A stretch of 64,000 bases of DNA from Deltaproteobacteria bacterium (GTDB taxonomy: Bacteria > Myxococcota_A > Polyangia > JAAYKL01): positions 1-64,000 of the forward strand of contig JAFGQN010000210.1 of assembly GCA_016935665.1 (NCBI GenBank), written 5' to 3'. The notes beneath the pieces are model-generated. The model did no database searches and had not been told where the DNA came from. It saw nothing but the letters and a program-made list of their open reading frames with translations. Numbering within the stretch: position 1 is the stretch's first letter; each line of letters starts with the position of its first letter. The translations under genes were made by a program, and so were the position numbers. Positions 44,152 to 54,071 of this stretch are shown piece by piece.

Positions 44152-45105
44152 TCAGATTTCACCGAGTTTGCGATACAGCCCAACGTAATCATATTTGTCG
44201 GGGTCATCGTCTTCGAGAGCGTGAATACGCAATGCTTCTTTGGGATGAATGTTTAATTTTCCAGACAGCATGTAAGGAACGCTGTACCCCCAGAAAATTT
44301 CTTTTTCCAGTGGCATAATTTCCGAAGAGATGGCTTCCAGAACAGGTACCAGATTGAATTTGGGATTTTTCAAAAAGCCCATCAACAGTTCCAAAGGACA
44401 GTTGCCGGCGCCACGGCCCAGACCGTAAAGCGTGCCATCCACATAGTTGGCATTTTTAATGATGGCCTCAATGGTATTGGCGTATGCCAGCTGCTGCTGA
44501 TTGTGGCAGTGAATGCCTATCTCGGACTTCTTAATATATTTTTTAAATTTCTCGATGTAGTAATCCACATCTTCGCTGTAGAGGGAGCCAAAGCTGTCCA
44601 CGATATACACGGCAAACACATTGGTCTCTTCTTCGATTTGCTGCAGCGCTTCTTCCAGCTCTCGCTCGATGGTATGGGAAATGGCCATAATATTGATGGT
44701 GGCTCTGTATCCTTTTTCCAATGCGTTGTTGGCCAGATTGATGGCTTTATCCACATCCGCCACATAAGTGGCCACGCGAACAACATCCACCGGACTGTTT
44801 TCCTTTGGTCCCAAATCTGCGGCAAACGCCTTGTGGGCATCCTGCATCACTGCAATTTCACAATTATAGTCAATTCCCTCAATGACCCGCTTAATGTCGT
44901 CATCTTCTGTGAAGCGCCAAATGCCATACTTTTTGGGATCAAACATTTTTTTACTGTTGCGATAGCCCAGTTCCACCATATCCACACCGGAGGCGGCCAA
45001 GTGACGGAATACATTTTTTACCATATCAAATGGAAAATGAGAGTCATTCATCAATCCACCATCGCGGATGGTGCAATCGACAACTTTGAGTTGAGGTCTG
45101 TACAT
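44152..45105 (-). CDS. DRE-TIM metallolyase (aldolase-type)
   Basis: This encodes 317 residues. The DRE-TIM signature is VVDCTIRDGG near the N terminus, the metal-binding HCHN motif lies in GIHCHNQQQ, and the strand VDMVELGYRN fits the barrel. The family includes homocitrate synthases and 4-hydroxy-2-oxovalerate aldolases; proteins of this length annotated only as aldolase often lie in polysaccharide loci. AAGGAG precedes the ATG. Reaction not identified. Confidence 0.82.
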   Translation of the reverse strand: MYRPQLKVVDCTIRDGGLMNDSHFPFDMVKNVFRHLAASGVDMVELGYRNSKKMFDPKKYGIWRFTEDDDIKRVIEGIDYNCEIAVMQDAHKAFAADLGPKENSPVDVVRVATYVADVDKAINLANNALEKGYRATINIMAISHTIERELEEALQQIEEETNVFAVYIVDSFGSLYSEDVDYYIEKFKKYIKKSEIGIHCHNQQQLAYANTIEAIIKNANYVDGTLYGLGRGAGNCPLELLMGFLKNPKFNLVPVLEAISSEIMPLEKEIFWGYSVPYMLSGKLNIHPKEALRIHALEDDDPDKYDYVGLYRKLGEI

Positions 45106-45262
45106 TTTTATCTCCTTATAAACCGATTCCCGATTATTTTTTATTCATATTGCCAGGAGTTTATGACCATTGTGAAACAATTGCAGCTACTCACAACGGT
45201 GCCCCCAAAAAAATTGAGGAACGTTTAAATCATCATTCGGGGGAAAGTGTCAATTTAAAACG

Positions 45263-45291
45263 TTGACAACATAAAATGCGCCGTTTCTCAT
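45263..45291 (+). promoter_or_regulatory. Possible promoter upstream of tex
   Basis: A perfect TTGACA (45263-45268) with a 17-base spacer to TCTCAT (4 of 6) lies about 150 bases before the tex start, in the divergent gap 45106-45449. No other element was seen in that gap. The long leader leaves room for regulation but no structure was recognised. Confidence 0.3.
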
Positions 45292-45449
45292 CGACATTAG
45301 TTTATTTCGTCCCCCATCACACTGAACAAATTTGCATGACCCACTTGCTATGACGACAAATGGCGGGTACAAAAACGGCCGGATTTTTCCCGGATAGCAT
45401 CGGGACACACTTATATTCGCAGTTTTTCTTTGTTGAAAGAGGAGAAAAT

Positions 45450-47801
45450 ATGACAGAAACAGTTCAATTCAATCCGGTTCCCACCATTGCCAGAGAGCTG
45501 ACACTCAGTCCATCCAATGTGGCGCAGGTGATTTCGTTGCTCAATGAAGGCAACACTGTGCCATTTATTGCCCGCTATCGAAAAGAGATGACCGGCAGCA
45601 TGGACGAGGTGCAGATCCGCGCAGTGGAAGAGCGCAATATTTACTTAACCGAACTTGAAAAACGGCGCGCAGCGATTCTCGAGTCCATTGAGAGTCAGGG
45701 GAAACTGACCGATGAATTGAAAAAGCAGATACTGGCATGCACTCAGAAATCCCAGCTGGAAGACCTGTACCTGCCCTACAAACCCAAGCGACGCACCCGG
45801 GCCACCATCGCCAAAGAACGTGGACTGGAGCCTTTGGCCAACCTCATTCTGGCCCAGGGGCTTGACGGCGACGTCAACGGATTTGCCGAAAAATTTGTGG
45901 ATGAAGAAAAAGAGGTTCCCACCGTGGAAGCCGCACTGGAAGGCGCCCGCGACATCGTATCGGAAATCGCCTCCGAAAATGCGGAAATCCGCTCCATGGC
46001 ACGCGAAAAACTGGCCAACGATGGTCTGCTGGTGTCCACCGCAGTGGAAGATAAAAAGGAAGAAGGCGCCAAGTTCAAAGATTATTTTGAATTTGATGAA
46101 CCCGTGGCCCAGATGCCGTCCCATCGCTTTTTGGCAGTCCGCCGAGGCGAACGGGAGGGCTTTTTGCGCACCGCACTGCAACTGGATACCGAGCCACTGG
46201 TATTGAAAGCGCAGCACGTCATGCATCTCAATCCCGCTTCCCCCTTTGCCGGGCAGCTGGAACAGGCGGTGCAGGATGCGTTTTCTCGTCTGCTCATGCC
46301 CAGTGTGGAAAGTGATGTGCGCATTGACCTGAAAATGAAAGCCGACAGGGACGCCGTTGAGGTGTTTGCCGCCAACCTGCGCGACCTTCTGTTGGCTGCG
46401 CCCCTTGGGGACAAATCGGTTATCGGTATCGACCCGGGACTGCGCACCGGCTGTAAATGCACCGCGTTGGATGCCAATGGTAACTTTCTGGACAAAATGA
46501 CGTTCAATATTGTTCAGGGCGATCGCGCCATGGATGCGGGCAAACTGGCGTTCCAGAATTTTGTGCAGCGTTACAACCCCGTGGCCATTGCCGTGGGCAA
46601 CGGTACCGGTGGTCGCGAAACCGAAAAATTTGTGCGCAGCGCCATGAAGGAAATGAAGCGCGACGTCATCGTGGTGGCAGTGAGCGAATCCGGCGCCAGT
46701 GTGTACAGTGCATCCCCTCTGGCGGCCAAAGAGTTTCCCGATTTGGACCTCACGTTCCGCGGCGCCATCTCCATTGCCAGACGACTTCAGGATCCGCTGG
46801 CGGAGCTGGTTAAAATTGATCCAAAATCCATTGGCGTGGGCCAGTATCAGCACGATGTGCACCAGCCTCTTTTGGGCCGCAAACTCGATGAAGTGGTGGA
46901 AAGCTGTGTGAACGGCGTAGGCGTGGAATTGAACACCGCCAGTGTGCCCCTGCTCTCTCAGGTAGCCGGCATCGGTCCCAAAACCGCAGAGAACATTGTG
47001 GAACTGCGTCAGGAACTGTCTGGATTTAAAAATCGCAAACAACTGTTGAAAGTAAAAGGCCTTGGCCCAAAAGCCTTCGAACAGGCCGCAGGCTTTTTGC
47101 GGGTGGCCAAAGGCGAGCACCCCCTCGATGCGTCCGCTGTACACCCCGAGCGGTACGAACTGGTGGAAGCCATCGCCAAAGACATGGGCGTGGCGCTCAA
47201 AGACCTGGTGGGCAATGCTGAGCTGGCCGGCAAAATCGACATTAAAAAATACGTTAGCGCCGAGGTGGGCGAACCCACCCTGCGCGATATTATCGACGAG
47301 CTTAAAAAACCGGGTCGCGACCCCCGCGATCAGTTTGAGCCTCCGGCCTTCCGCGATGACATCAATACCATCGACGATCTCGAGGAAGGCATGACCCTGG
47401 AAGGTGTGGTCACCAACGTCACCAACTTCGGCGCCTTCGTGGATGTGGGTGTGCACCGCGATGGTCTGGTTCACGTGTCCGAACTGTCCGATACGTTCGT
47501 AAGCGATCCCATGACAGTTGTCAAAGTGGGCCAGAAACTCAAAGTGCGTGTGCTCGAAGTCGACAAAGAGCGCCAGCGCATCTCATTTAGCGCCAAAAGC
47601 GCCCAGGAAAACAGCCAACGCGGCATGAAAGTGGCCGACGGCGAATCCGGTCCCCGCAAAGGCGGTGGTGGCCCAGCCAACAGACGCGGCGGCGGCGGTC
47701 GCAACAACCGAGGTCCGCGGGGCGGCAATCAGGGCGGCGGCGGCAATTCCAACCAGTTCTCCTACAATCCATTTGCAGCGGCGTTTGGGAATAAAAAGTA
47801 G
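45450..47801 (+). CDS. tex: Tex, S1-domain transcription accessory protein
   Basis: This encodes 783 residues from the ATG behind GAGGAG; a longer frame lacks a site. N-terminal helical part (ISLLNEGNTVPFIARYRKE), YqgF/RuvC-like domain (VIGIDPGLRTGCK), helix-hairpin-helix motifs (VAGIGPKTAENIVELR, VKGLGPKAFEQAAGF) and the S1 domain (EGVVTNVTNFGAFVDVGVH) come in the usual order. The end is a Gly/Arg/Asn-rich RGG-like tail of about 50 residues, not present in all Tex proteins. It binds nucleic acid and supports transcription. Confidence 0.97.
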   Translation: MTETVQFNPVPTIARELTLSPSNVAQVISLLNEGNTVPFIARYRKEMTGSMDEVQIRAVEERNIYLTELEKRRAAILESIESQGKLTDELKKQILACTQKSQLEDLYLPYKPKRRTRATIAKERGLEPLANLILAQGLDGDVNGFAEKFVDEEKEVPTVEAALEGARDIVSEIASENAEIRSMAREKLANDGLLVSTAVEDKKEEGAKFKDYFEFDEPVAQMPSHRFLAVRRGEREGFLRTALQLDTEPLVLKAQHVMHLNPASPFAGQLEQAVQDAFSRLLMPSVESDVRIDLKMKADRDAVEVFAANLRDLLLAAPLGDKSVIGIDPGLRTGCKCTALDANGNFLDKMTFNIVQGDRAMDAGKLAFQNFVQRYNPVAIAVGNGTGGRETEKFVRSAMKEMKRDVIVVAVSESGASVYSASPLAAKEFPDLDLTFRGAISIARRLQDPLAELVKIDPKSIGVGQYQHDVHQPLLGRKLDEVVESCVNGVGVELNTASVPLLSQVAGIGPKTAENIVELRQELSGFKNRKQLLKVKGLGPKAFEQAAGFLRVAKGEHPLDASAVHPERYELVEAIAKDMGVALKDLVGNAELAGKIDIKKYVSAEVGEPTLRDIIDELKKPGRDPRDQFEPPAFRDDINTIDDLEEGMTLEGVVTNVTNFGAFVDVGVHRDGLVHVSELSDTFVSDPMTVVKVGQKLKVRVLEVDKERQRISFSAKSAQENSQRGMKVADGESGPRKGGGGPANRRGGGGRNNRGPRGGNQGGGGNSNQFSYNPFAAAFGNKK

Positions 47802-48146
47802 CCGCTTTTGGGGGAGCGAATCTCCTTTGGGCGTTCTGCCGGTCCACCGAATCATCGGTTACGCATAGCGGCGGCATTGTTTTCTGGCGGCGTTAAACTC
47901 CCAGATTGCATATAATGAGCAGGAAAAGTAGATGGAAAAATCTTGCGGGGCCGCATGGATATTGGCTATCCCTAATTTGAATGAAACAAAAATTCCGGTT
48001 CCAGGAGGCGACTAAAGGTAACCTCCTTTCGAATTATCGCAATTCTGCGTATTATTGAATCGAAAAACGAATAACCATTTTGCAAAAATGACAAAACGGG
48101 CAATAGTCCTTCTGTTTTTAACTCCAATACTGCACGGGAGGATTGC
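47802..48146. other. Intergenic region without recognisable gene
   Basis: This gap between tex and the VKOR fusion gene has no supported open frame. It includes a GC-rich part up to about 47900 and an A/T-rich part with the ribosome binding site GGGAGGAT of the next gene. Only short, weak inverted repeats were seen. Confidence 0.4.
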
Positions 48147-49535
48147 ATGAACACTGAGCCCAATATATCGAATGAAGACTCGCCCAGTAAAGTTGAATCC
48201 AAAGGGTTGAGAATTGTTTTTGTTGTTTATATGCTGTTGTGCGCAATCGGCATCATCAGTTCGTGGCACCTGGTTGAGGTTTTTCGTCAGACCCATATCG
48301 CACCGGAAGAACATGACAGTTTTTGCAATATCAGCGAAGGCATGAACTGCGACAAAGTCGCCATGCACGACGAATTTTCAATTTTTCTCGAAACGCCGGT
48401 CGCCATCTGGGCGATTTCCGGATATCTGTTTGTCGCGCTGTTGGCCGCAATTGCTGTTTTTCGCACACGAGAAAAATTCGGTCACGGCTTTCTGTTTATA
48501 TTTGGTGTATTGTTTGTATTCATATCTCTATGGCTTATTTACGCCATGCATTTTGAAATCGGTTCGTGGTGTATTGTCTGCCTGGCGATTGATGTCATCA
48601 ACTGTTCGCTTTTCGGTCTCAGCGTCGCAGCCATTAGAATTTCAAAAATCGGCTTCATCGGCGCGATTCGTCGGGATGTTGTCAATCTGTTTAAAACACC
48701 CATAATCACTTTGGGACTTGCGATTGCGGGAACGGGGCTGCTTGCGATGGCGTGGTTTTGGGGGCAGTATCTTCAACAAAATATTCATGCTGCGCAGGCT
48801 GATCGAAAAGACATCGCAGAAAAGCAGGAAAATGCGCAGTCCCACAAAATGCTGTATATGTCTCAGACAGATGAAAATCTTGAGGAAAAAAAATGGTCGA
48901 ATAAGACGGATGATACGCCACAGGGAAAGGCCTGTGATGACAAAAAGAATCACATTGAATCAGATGTTCCCACAGTCCAGGTCGGTGTAAGCAAAGACGG
49001 GCGCTACTGGAAAGGGGCCGCAATCCCCAAATTGGAAATACAGGAGTTTACCGACTTTCAGTGTCCTTACTGCCGCAACGCGCACATGCTGGTAAATCGG
49101 CTGGTATCCAAATACGCCGGACAGCTTCGGGTGTATCATCGCCATCTGCCGCTGGATCACCACTGCAACAGCCAAATTGGCAGACCATTTCATCCCAGAG
49201 CCTGTGAATTGTCTCGCATCGCGGTCTGTGCAGGCCGGCAAAATCGATTCTTCGAGATGACCGACTATCTGTTTCACAACGCAAATGAAATTAAATCTCA
49301 AAATCTTTCGCCCGAAGACATCGCCAAAGCACTGGCGCTGGATTTGGGAAAATTCGATTGCTGCATGGATAGTCCAGAATCCATGATTCCCATCGAAGCA
49401 GATTTGAAAGCTGCGGCCAAACATAATCTTCGAGGCACCCCCGCGTTTGTCGTGGGTGACCAGGTGTATTACGGTAAAATTCCCGAGGACGCATTAAAAA
49501 ATCTGGATTCAGGGAATACTGAAAACCGCGAATGA
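48147..49535 (+). CDS. VKOR-DsbA fusion (disulfide-bond formation)
   Basis: This encodes 462 residues. The N-terminal half is a four- to five-TM vitamin K epoxide reductase-type domain with the loop Cys pair in FCNISEGMNC and the active pair CIVC in SWCIVCLAID. The C-terminal half, periplasmic, is a thioredoxin-fold DsbA-like domain with FQCPYC (Cys306, Cys309) and cis-Pro region GTPAFVVG. The fusion couples quinone reduction to oxidation of periplasmic thiols in one chain. GGGAGGAT precedes the ATG. It matches the abundance of Cys-rich lipoproteins in the window. Confidence 0.92.
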   Translation: MNTEPNISNEDSPSKVESKGLRIVFVVYMLLCAIGIISSWHLVEVFRQTHIAPEEHDSFCNISEGMNCDKVAMHDEFSIFLETPVAIWAISGYLFVALLAAIAVFRTREKFGHGFLFIFGVLFVFISLWLIYAMHFEIGSWCIVCLAIDVINCSLFGLSVAAIRISKIGFIGAIRRDVVNLFKTPIITLGLAIAGTGLLAMAWFWGQYLQQNIHAAQADRKDIAEKQENAQSHKMLYMSQTDENLEEKKWSNKTDDTPQGKACDDKKNHIESDVPTVQVGVSKDGRYWKGAAIPKLEIQEFTDFQCPYCRNAHMLVNRLVSKYAGQLRVYHRHLPLDHHCNSQIGRPFHPRACELSRIAVCAGRQNRFFEMTDYLFHNANEIKSQNLSPEDIAKALALDLGKFDCCMDSPESMIPIEADLKAAAKHNLRGTPAFVVGDQVYYGKIPEDALKNLDSGNTENRE

Positions 49536-49566
49536 ATTGTTCGTCTGATTTGGTACAATCTTTTTG

Positions 49567-49776
49567 TCAGGTTGTTGTCCCGACAGCGTTGATTTGTTCC
49601 GCTCTGTTCAACAGCGGTGACGCCGGCACAAAAGGTCCGGCTGTTAAATGAATGCGAGAATTGCCATTTAACACAAACGTGAATATGCCGAATCCCTTGC
49701 CCCGAACGGGCCGAAGCATAGTAGCCCGAGTGAATCCATTCTTTCCCTGGCAGGTCTTTGCGATGAACTGAATCAT
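49567..49776 (-). pseudogene. Possible C-terminal fragment of a gene cut by the transposase remnant
   Basis: The minus frame of 69 codons reads like a protein end (GFGIFTFVLNGNSRIHL, PASPLLNRAEQINA) but has no own start signal and begins within the transposase side. Together with the truncated frame at 50463-50861 on the same strand it could be one gene separated by the ISNCY remnant. The join is inference; the two pieces do not adjoin exactly. Confidence 0.3.
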
Positions 49777-50364
49777 TACATTCCGTTGGTCAGACGAGTG
49801 ATTGACCAGACAGAAAGACGAGTGCTCAAAGGCGAAAAGCTATCACCGGGTGAAAAACCCGTTTCCATTTTTGAGCCTCATACGGATACTATCCGCAAGG
49901 ATAATCGCGATACTTTATACGGTCATAAACTTGCTTTCACCTGCGGCGAGTCCGGTCTGATTACAGACATGATTGTATGGAAAGGAAATCCCGCCGATGC
50001 CGCCATGGCGACGGAACTGGTGGAAAGACAAGTCGAAATATATGGACAGGTGCCAAGGCAGGTTGCCTATGATGGTGGATTTGCCAGTAAGGCAAATCTT
50101 GCAGAGTTAAAATCAATGGGCGTCAATGACGTAATGTTTTCAAAACGCCGGGGAATGGAAATAGGCGACATGGCAAAAAGTACATGGGTGTACAAACGCC
50201 TTAGAGCTTTTCGCGCTGGAATAGAAGGCATGATTTCGTTTCTCAAACGCTGTTTTGGTTTACGACGGTGCAACTGGAAAGGTTTCGAGTCATTCCGCGC
50301 TTATGCATGGTCATCTGTGCTGTCTGCCAATCTCCTGCTGCTTTCCAAAAGATTATTGGCATAG
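49741..50364 (+). mobile_element. ISNCY-type transposase, C-terminal fragment
   Basis: The recognisable part codes about 208 residues, from ELNHYIPLVRRVIDQTERRV on; a TTG at 49786 gives 192. Motifs SIFEPHTDTI, LYGHKLAFT, GNPADAAMA, YDGGFASKANL, WVYKRLRAFRAGIEGMISFLKR match the C-terminal half of ISNCY transposases. About half of a full-length enzyme (some 400-450 residues) is missing at the N terminus and no inverted repeats were found, so it is not mobile on its own. The gene was cut, not simply decayed. Confidence 0.8.
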
Positions 50365-50462
50365 GCCATTTGATGCTTCATTTAACGGCGAAACGTTCTC
50401 GTTTTCGAAGACGAATGGCTTCGTGTTGCATTTTTTAAGTCAAAAACGCTGGATAGACCTGC

Positions 50463-50861
50463 CTACCCGTTCGTTACATTTTTCAACTCGATATCAAGCA
50501 TTGAGCCCCCTGCAATAATCGGGGCGAATGACGACAGAATGTCCGTTCCGGGACGGAAACTAAGGGAAAGAGCGCGTCCGAAGTAATGAGTTTCGGAAGT
50601 AAGAGCAGCTGGATTGTACGGGGAAGAACATTTTGAGCATGGGGATATTGCGTTAGCACAAATAATTGGAGACAGGGGAGAGTATCGAAATTGCATGCCT
50701 GTTGCAAAATCGGCATGGGAACGGTCTCCCAGCTCATTTTTTGCCTGGGCAATAATTGAAACAGCGTATGCCAGGGCCGATTGGTTCCAAATGTGGCCTT
50801 TTGCCGGAGTCGTTGCACAAATAATTATAATGGCAAGCAAATGAAAATATTTTCGATGCAA
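50463..50861 (-). CDS. Secreted protein, probably truncated at its C terminus
   Basis: This encodes 132 residues with a good signal peptide (MHRKYFHLLAIIIICAT) and a mature part that alternates like a beta-barrel or beta-sandwich (MQFRYSPLSP, RALSLSFRPG), ending abruptly at a TAG next to the transposase remnant. No family recognised. If the minus frame at 49567-49776 was its original end, the gene has been interrupted. Start ATG at 50861 with a weak ribosome binding site. Confidence 0.45.
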   Translation of the reverse strand: MHRKYFHLLAIIIICATTPAKGHIWNQSALAYAVSIIAQAKNELGDRSHADFATGMQFRYSPLSPIICANAISPCSKCSSPYNPAALTSETHYFGRALSLSFRPGTDILSSFAPIIAGGSMLDIELKNVTNG

Positions 50862-51045
50862 TTATTGAATTAATATTGTTTTTGTTTGTTTTTTTCTGAA
50901 CTGATTCAAAAAAAATGAATCGCTGATGATCAGAATGTATCTTTGCGTACATTTGGCTAGTGTAGGTGTTATTGTCGTACGGACCCAATTAAATTTAGCT
51001 TAAGGAAATATTTTTTTTTAGCTATCGAAATGTGAGGAGTGGATA

Positions 51046-53685
51046 ATGCAAAATTCAATATATCGGATACCATTTATGTGCCTGCCTCTTTTGATGTTTA
51101 CAGGAACGCTGGTAAGCGGTTGCGGGGATAAACGCGATGGGAATCCAAATGATACGGCAGATTCGGCTTTTGAGGGAACAGAAACTGCAGATTCTGGCTC
51201 AGTATGCATGCCCGCTACAATACGCAACAATTTTGAAGCCAATGCAGTGCTGCCCACCGATTGCACAGGGCTAAAGGATTTCACCCCCTGTTCGCTGGTG
51301 ACATCTCCCGACAGGGATTACGACATATGTATAGGCGGTGTCTGCAAATCCCCAGGATGTGGTGTGGCAGATTGCAATGTGCCAGGGCCGTATTTTCGTT
51401 TATCTGATTCCGGCCAGCGCAACTGCTTCGACAACGCAGGCAGAGCATATTTGTGTCCCATGAAAGGCGAGCCGTTATATGGTCAGGACGCCCAGTATGG
51501 CTGGGATCCGGCCAATTCGCCGGATACCCGCTATGGCCGCATCCTTAATGACGCAGGTGAACCCGTCGTTGAGGACAATGTTACAGGTCTCGTATGGCAA
51601 GGGTGTGTGGCGGGAACGTTGACCGGTAATTGCGCCACAGGTTCACCTCGACAACTGCTTTGGGAGGACGCTCTGGCGTACTGCGATTCACTTTCCTGGG
51701 GCGGGTATGATGACTGGCGATTGCCCGATGAATTCGCCCTGCAATCCATTATGGACTTCGAGCGCGCCATTCACTGGGATCGCGAGGCCGTTTTTCCGGG
51801 TGAACCCAACCATTTGGTCTACTGGTCGTCAGCCACTGCCGCTGGCGACTCGACACAGGCATGGGTCGTAGACGGTGATGAAGGAAACCTTGGCTATTCG
51901 TCAAAAGAGCTTGACGTTAATTACATTCGCTGTGTCCGAAGTGGTCCATCTTCCGGCTACACAACTCGTTTTAAAAGGGAAGAATCTGTTTTGAGCGAGC
52001 CGATACTGACCGACAATGCGACCTGCCTCATGTGGCAGGGGTGTGCCGCCGGGCAATCCGGCGGGGACTGTCTCACGGGGGAGACGGCAACGATGGACTG
52101 GCCTGCGGCCCTGGCCTATTGCGAAAATGCGCGATGGGGCGGATACGACGACTGGCGTCTGCCAAATGTGATGGAAATGAACAGTATTGCAAACAATGGT
52201 GCATACGCACAAACCTTTTACCAGACTGCGCTTCCAGCATTGAATGCCGAAAGCGATTCATATCCTTACGAAACTGTACCCGCCTGGTCATGGACGTCGA
52301 CGACATACAAAATCGATGTCAATGACGAACGAGCCTGGCATGGGTCGTTTTCCAGTGGCGAGGTAACCTACAATTATGGCTACTCCCCTGGTTCTGCCCG
52401 TGTTTCAGCGGGAGTAACAGTGGGTACGACAAAAATGAGCGCGTTGAGCGTGCGCTGTGTGAGAGACAGAGCGGACATTTTTATACCCACAGACTCTGAC
52501 AGTGCATTGCCTGCCGACACTGATTCAATGACCGATTTTGTCGATTCAGAAACCGCCAGTGGCGATGACAACTGTGCCACCGCCACTTTACCGGATATGG
52601 TTGATTCAGACACAGAAAGTATAACCGTTTTTAAAGAAGTGCGCGGGCCATACTTCCCTCTCGCCGATTCCGGTGTTCGCAGGTGTTACAAAGGGGCGGC
52701 AGCGTCGACCAATACTACCTGTCCCGTGCCTGGCGAGGCGTACTTCGGTCAGGACGCGCAGTACGGCTGGGATGTGGATAACGACGCAAGTCTGCGCTAT
52801 ACCCGTATTTTGGAGACAGTCGAAGAACCCGTTGTAAAAGACAATATCACCGGACTCGTATGGCAGGGGTGCAGCGCGGGTGAAAGCGGTGCGGATTGCA
52901 ACATAGGGAAAAAAGAAAGCCTGTCTCACTACTACAATGATTCCAGTTATCTTGATTCTGATTATACTGCCCCCATGACCGCTTCTGCGTATTGCGCCTC
53001 TCTCTTGTGGGGTGGGTATGATGATTGGCGGGTTCCGGACGAATTCGCTTTGCAATCCATTGTGGATTACAGTACCGCCAATCCTGCCATAGATGTCATC
53101 GCCTTCCCTGGAGACGCAGGCGGTTATTACCTGTCATCGAACTGGGAAACGTTCCCCCATATTAGATGTTGCGATGAGTATGCGCGTGGATGGCAGGTAA
53201 ATTTCAGCGACGGCAGCATAAGGTATGGAGACGACGGCGGTAATGTTCGCTGTGTACGAAGCGAACTGAGTATCAAGCCGTCTGTCAGATTTCAGGCAGA
53301 AGGGCGTCTTGCCAACGAACCAATCGTCGGCGACCGGTATACCGGTCTGCAGTGGCAGGGGTGCACCGCTGGGCTAACAGGAAAAAAATGCTGGTATAAA
53401 GGCGCACAGGCTATGACGTGGCAGGATGCGCTCGCCTATTGTGAGAATCTGTCATGGGGGTGCCATGACGACTGGCGCCTGCCCAATATTAGCGAACTCT
53501 ACAGCATCGCGCAGGGAGACTTTCAGGATATTACCCCACCGTACTGGTCATCCACTCCTGTAAACGACGCTGTCGGAGCGGCAATGACCCTGGATGGATC
53601 TTTGGAAAATGATCAACTCGAAATAGCACCGCGGCCAGGATCGAGCCAGCCTTCATACGTCCGCTGCGTGCGCAATGGTTCGTGA
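51046..53685 (+). CDS. Lipoprotein with four Lcl/DUF1566 domains
   Basis: This encodes 879 residues. Lipobox VSGC (Cys26) is followed by a Ser/Thr/Asp linker. Each Lcl domain has a GLVWQGC or related strand, a WEDALAYC-type helix, WGGYDDWRLPD and RCVRSG end. The four units arise from duplication of a two-domain block: the second block restarts at GPYFPLADSGVRRC and repeats YFGQDAQYGWD. The linker between the blocks (about 480-540) is Asp/Ser rich. Lcl domains occur in secreted adhesins and lectin-like proteins; ligand unknown. GTGAGGAG precedes the ATG. Confidence 0.88.
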   Translation: MQNSIYRIPFMCLPLLMFTGTLVSGCGDKRDGNPNDTADSAFEGTETADSGSVCMPATIRNNFEANAVLPTDCTGLKDFTPCSLVTSPDRDYDICIGGVCKSPGCGVADCNVPGPYFRLSDSGQRNCFDNAGRAYLCPMKGEPLYGQDAQYGWDPANSPDTRYGRILNDAGEPVVEDNVTGLVWQGCVAGTLTGNCATGSPRQLLWEDALAYCDSLSWGGYDDWRLPDEFALQSIMDFERAIHWDREAVFPGEPNHLVYWSSATAAGDSTQAWVVDGDEGNLGYSSKELDVNYIRCVRSGPSSGYTTRFKREESVLSEPILTDNATCLMWQGCAAGQSGGDCLTGETATMDWPAALAYCENARWGGYDDWRLPNVMEMNSIANNGAYAQTFYQTALPALNAESDSYPYETVPAWSWTSTTYKIDVNDERAWHGSFSSGEVTYNYGYSPGSARVSAGVTVGTTKMSALSVRCVRDRADIFIPTDSDSALPADTDSMTDFVDSETASGDDNCATATLPDMVDSDTESITVFKEVRGPYFPLADSGVRRCYKGAAASTNTTCPVPGEAYFGQDAQYGWDVDNDASLRYTRILETVEEPVVKDNITGLVWQGCSAGESGADCNIGKKESLSHYYNDSSYLDSDYTAPMTASAYCASLLWGGYDDWRVPDEFALQSIVDYSTANPAIDVIAFPGDAGGYYLSSNWETFPHIRCCDEYARGWQVNFSDGSIRYGDDGGNVRCVRSELSIKPSVRFQAEGRLANEPIVGDRYTGLQWQGCTAGLTGKKCWYKGAQAMTWQDALAYCENLSWGCHDDWRLPNISELYSIAQGDFQDITPPYWSSTPVNDAVGAAMTLDGSLENDQLEIAPRPGSSQPSYVRCVRNGS

Positions 53686-54071
53686 TTGGCAAAGCCTGCA
53701 AAAACCGGGGGAAAGGGTAAACGAGAGGCGAGGTGGGAATTGGGTTGCACATGGTGACTCCCCGCGAGTTGCCGTCCTTTGGTATGGGAGAGTTGGTATT
53801 CCCTGTCAGGCCTTTCAATTGGGTGGCCAATCGGACTGATGACCCTGGTGCCGATTGCCGAATGCGTGAACCGTCATAAACGGGCACACAGAAGCGCTCT
53901 GAGTTGTATTTGTATAAAACGATAAGCTTTCCGTTTTTTTTCCAAATAGCGATTGGAGGGAGAAAGGAGTGGCCATTTTTAACACGCACAATGATAAAGT
54001 GGCAACCTGGGTGAACTTGTATTTGGTGAAACGCTCTGACCAGAAGTACGTCAGTGGTCACTGTATTGGTA
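53686..54071. other. Degraded region between Lcl gene and TPR remnant
   Basis: A minus-strand frame (53531-54061, 176 codons) covers this part and the end of the Lcl gene. Its middle reads rather protein-like (FLPPIAIWKKNGKLIVLYKY) but it has no ribosome binding site and overlaps a sure gene. I treat it as possible relic sequence of unknown origin. Confidence 0.3.

Noticed and set aside
45645-47474. A 609-codon open frame on the minus strand inside tex
   Set aside because: It lies wholly antisense to a sure gene, has no ribosome binding site and reflects GC-biased codon use of tex.
53531-54061. Minus-strand frame of 176 codons
   Set aside because: Overlaps the end of the Lcl lipoprotein gene in antisense and has no ribosome binding site; kept only as possible relic sequence.
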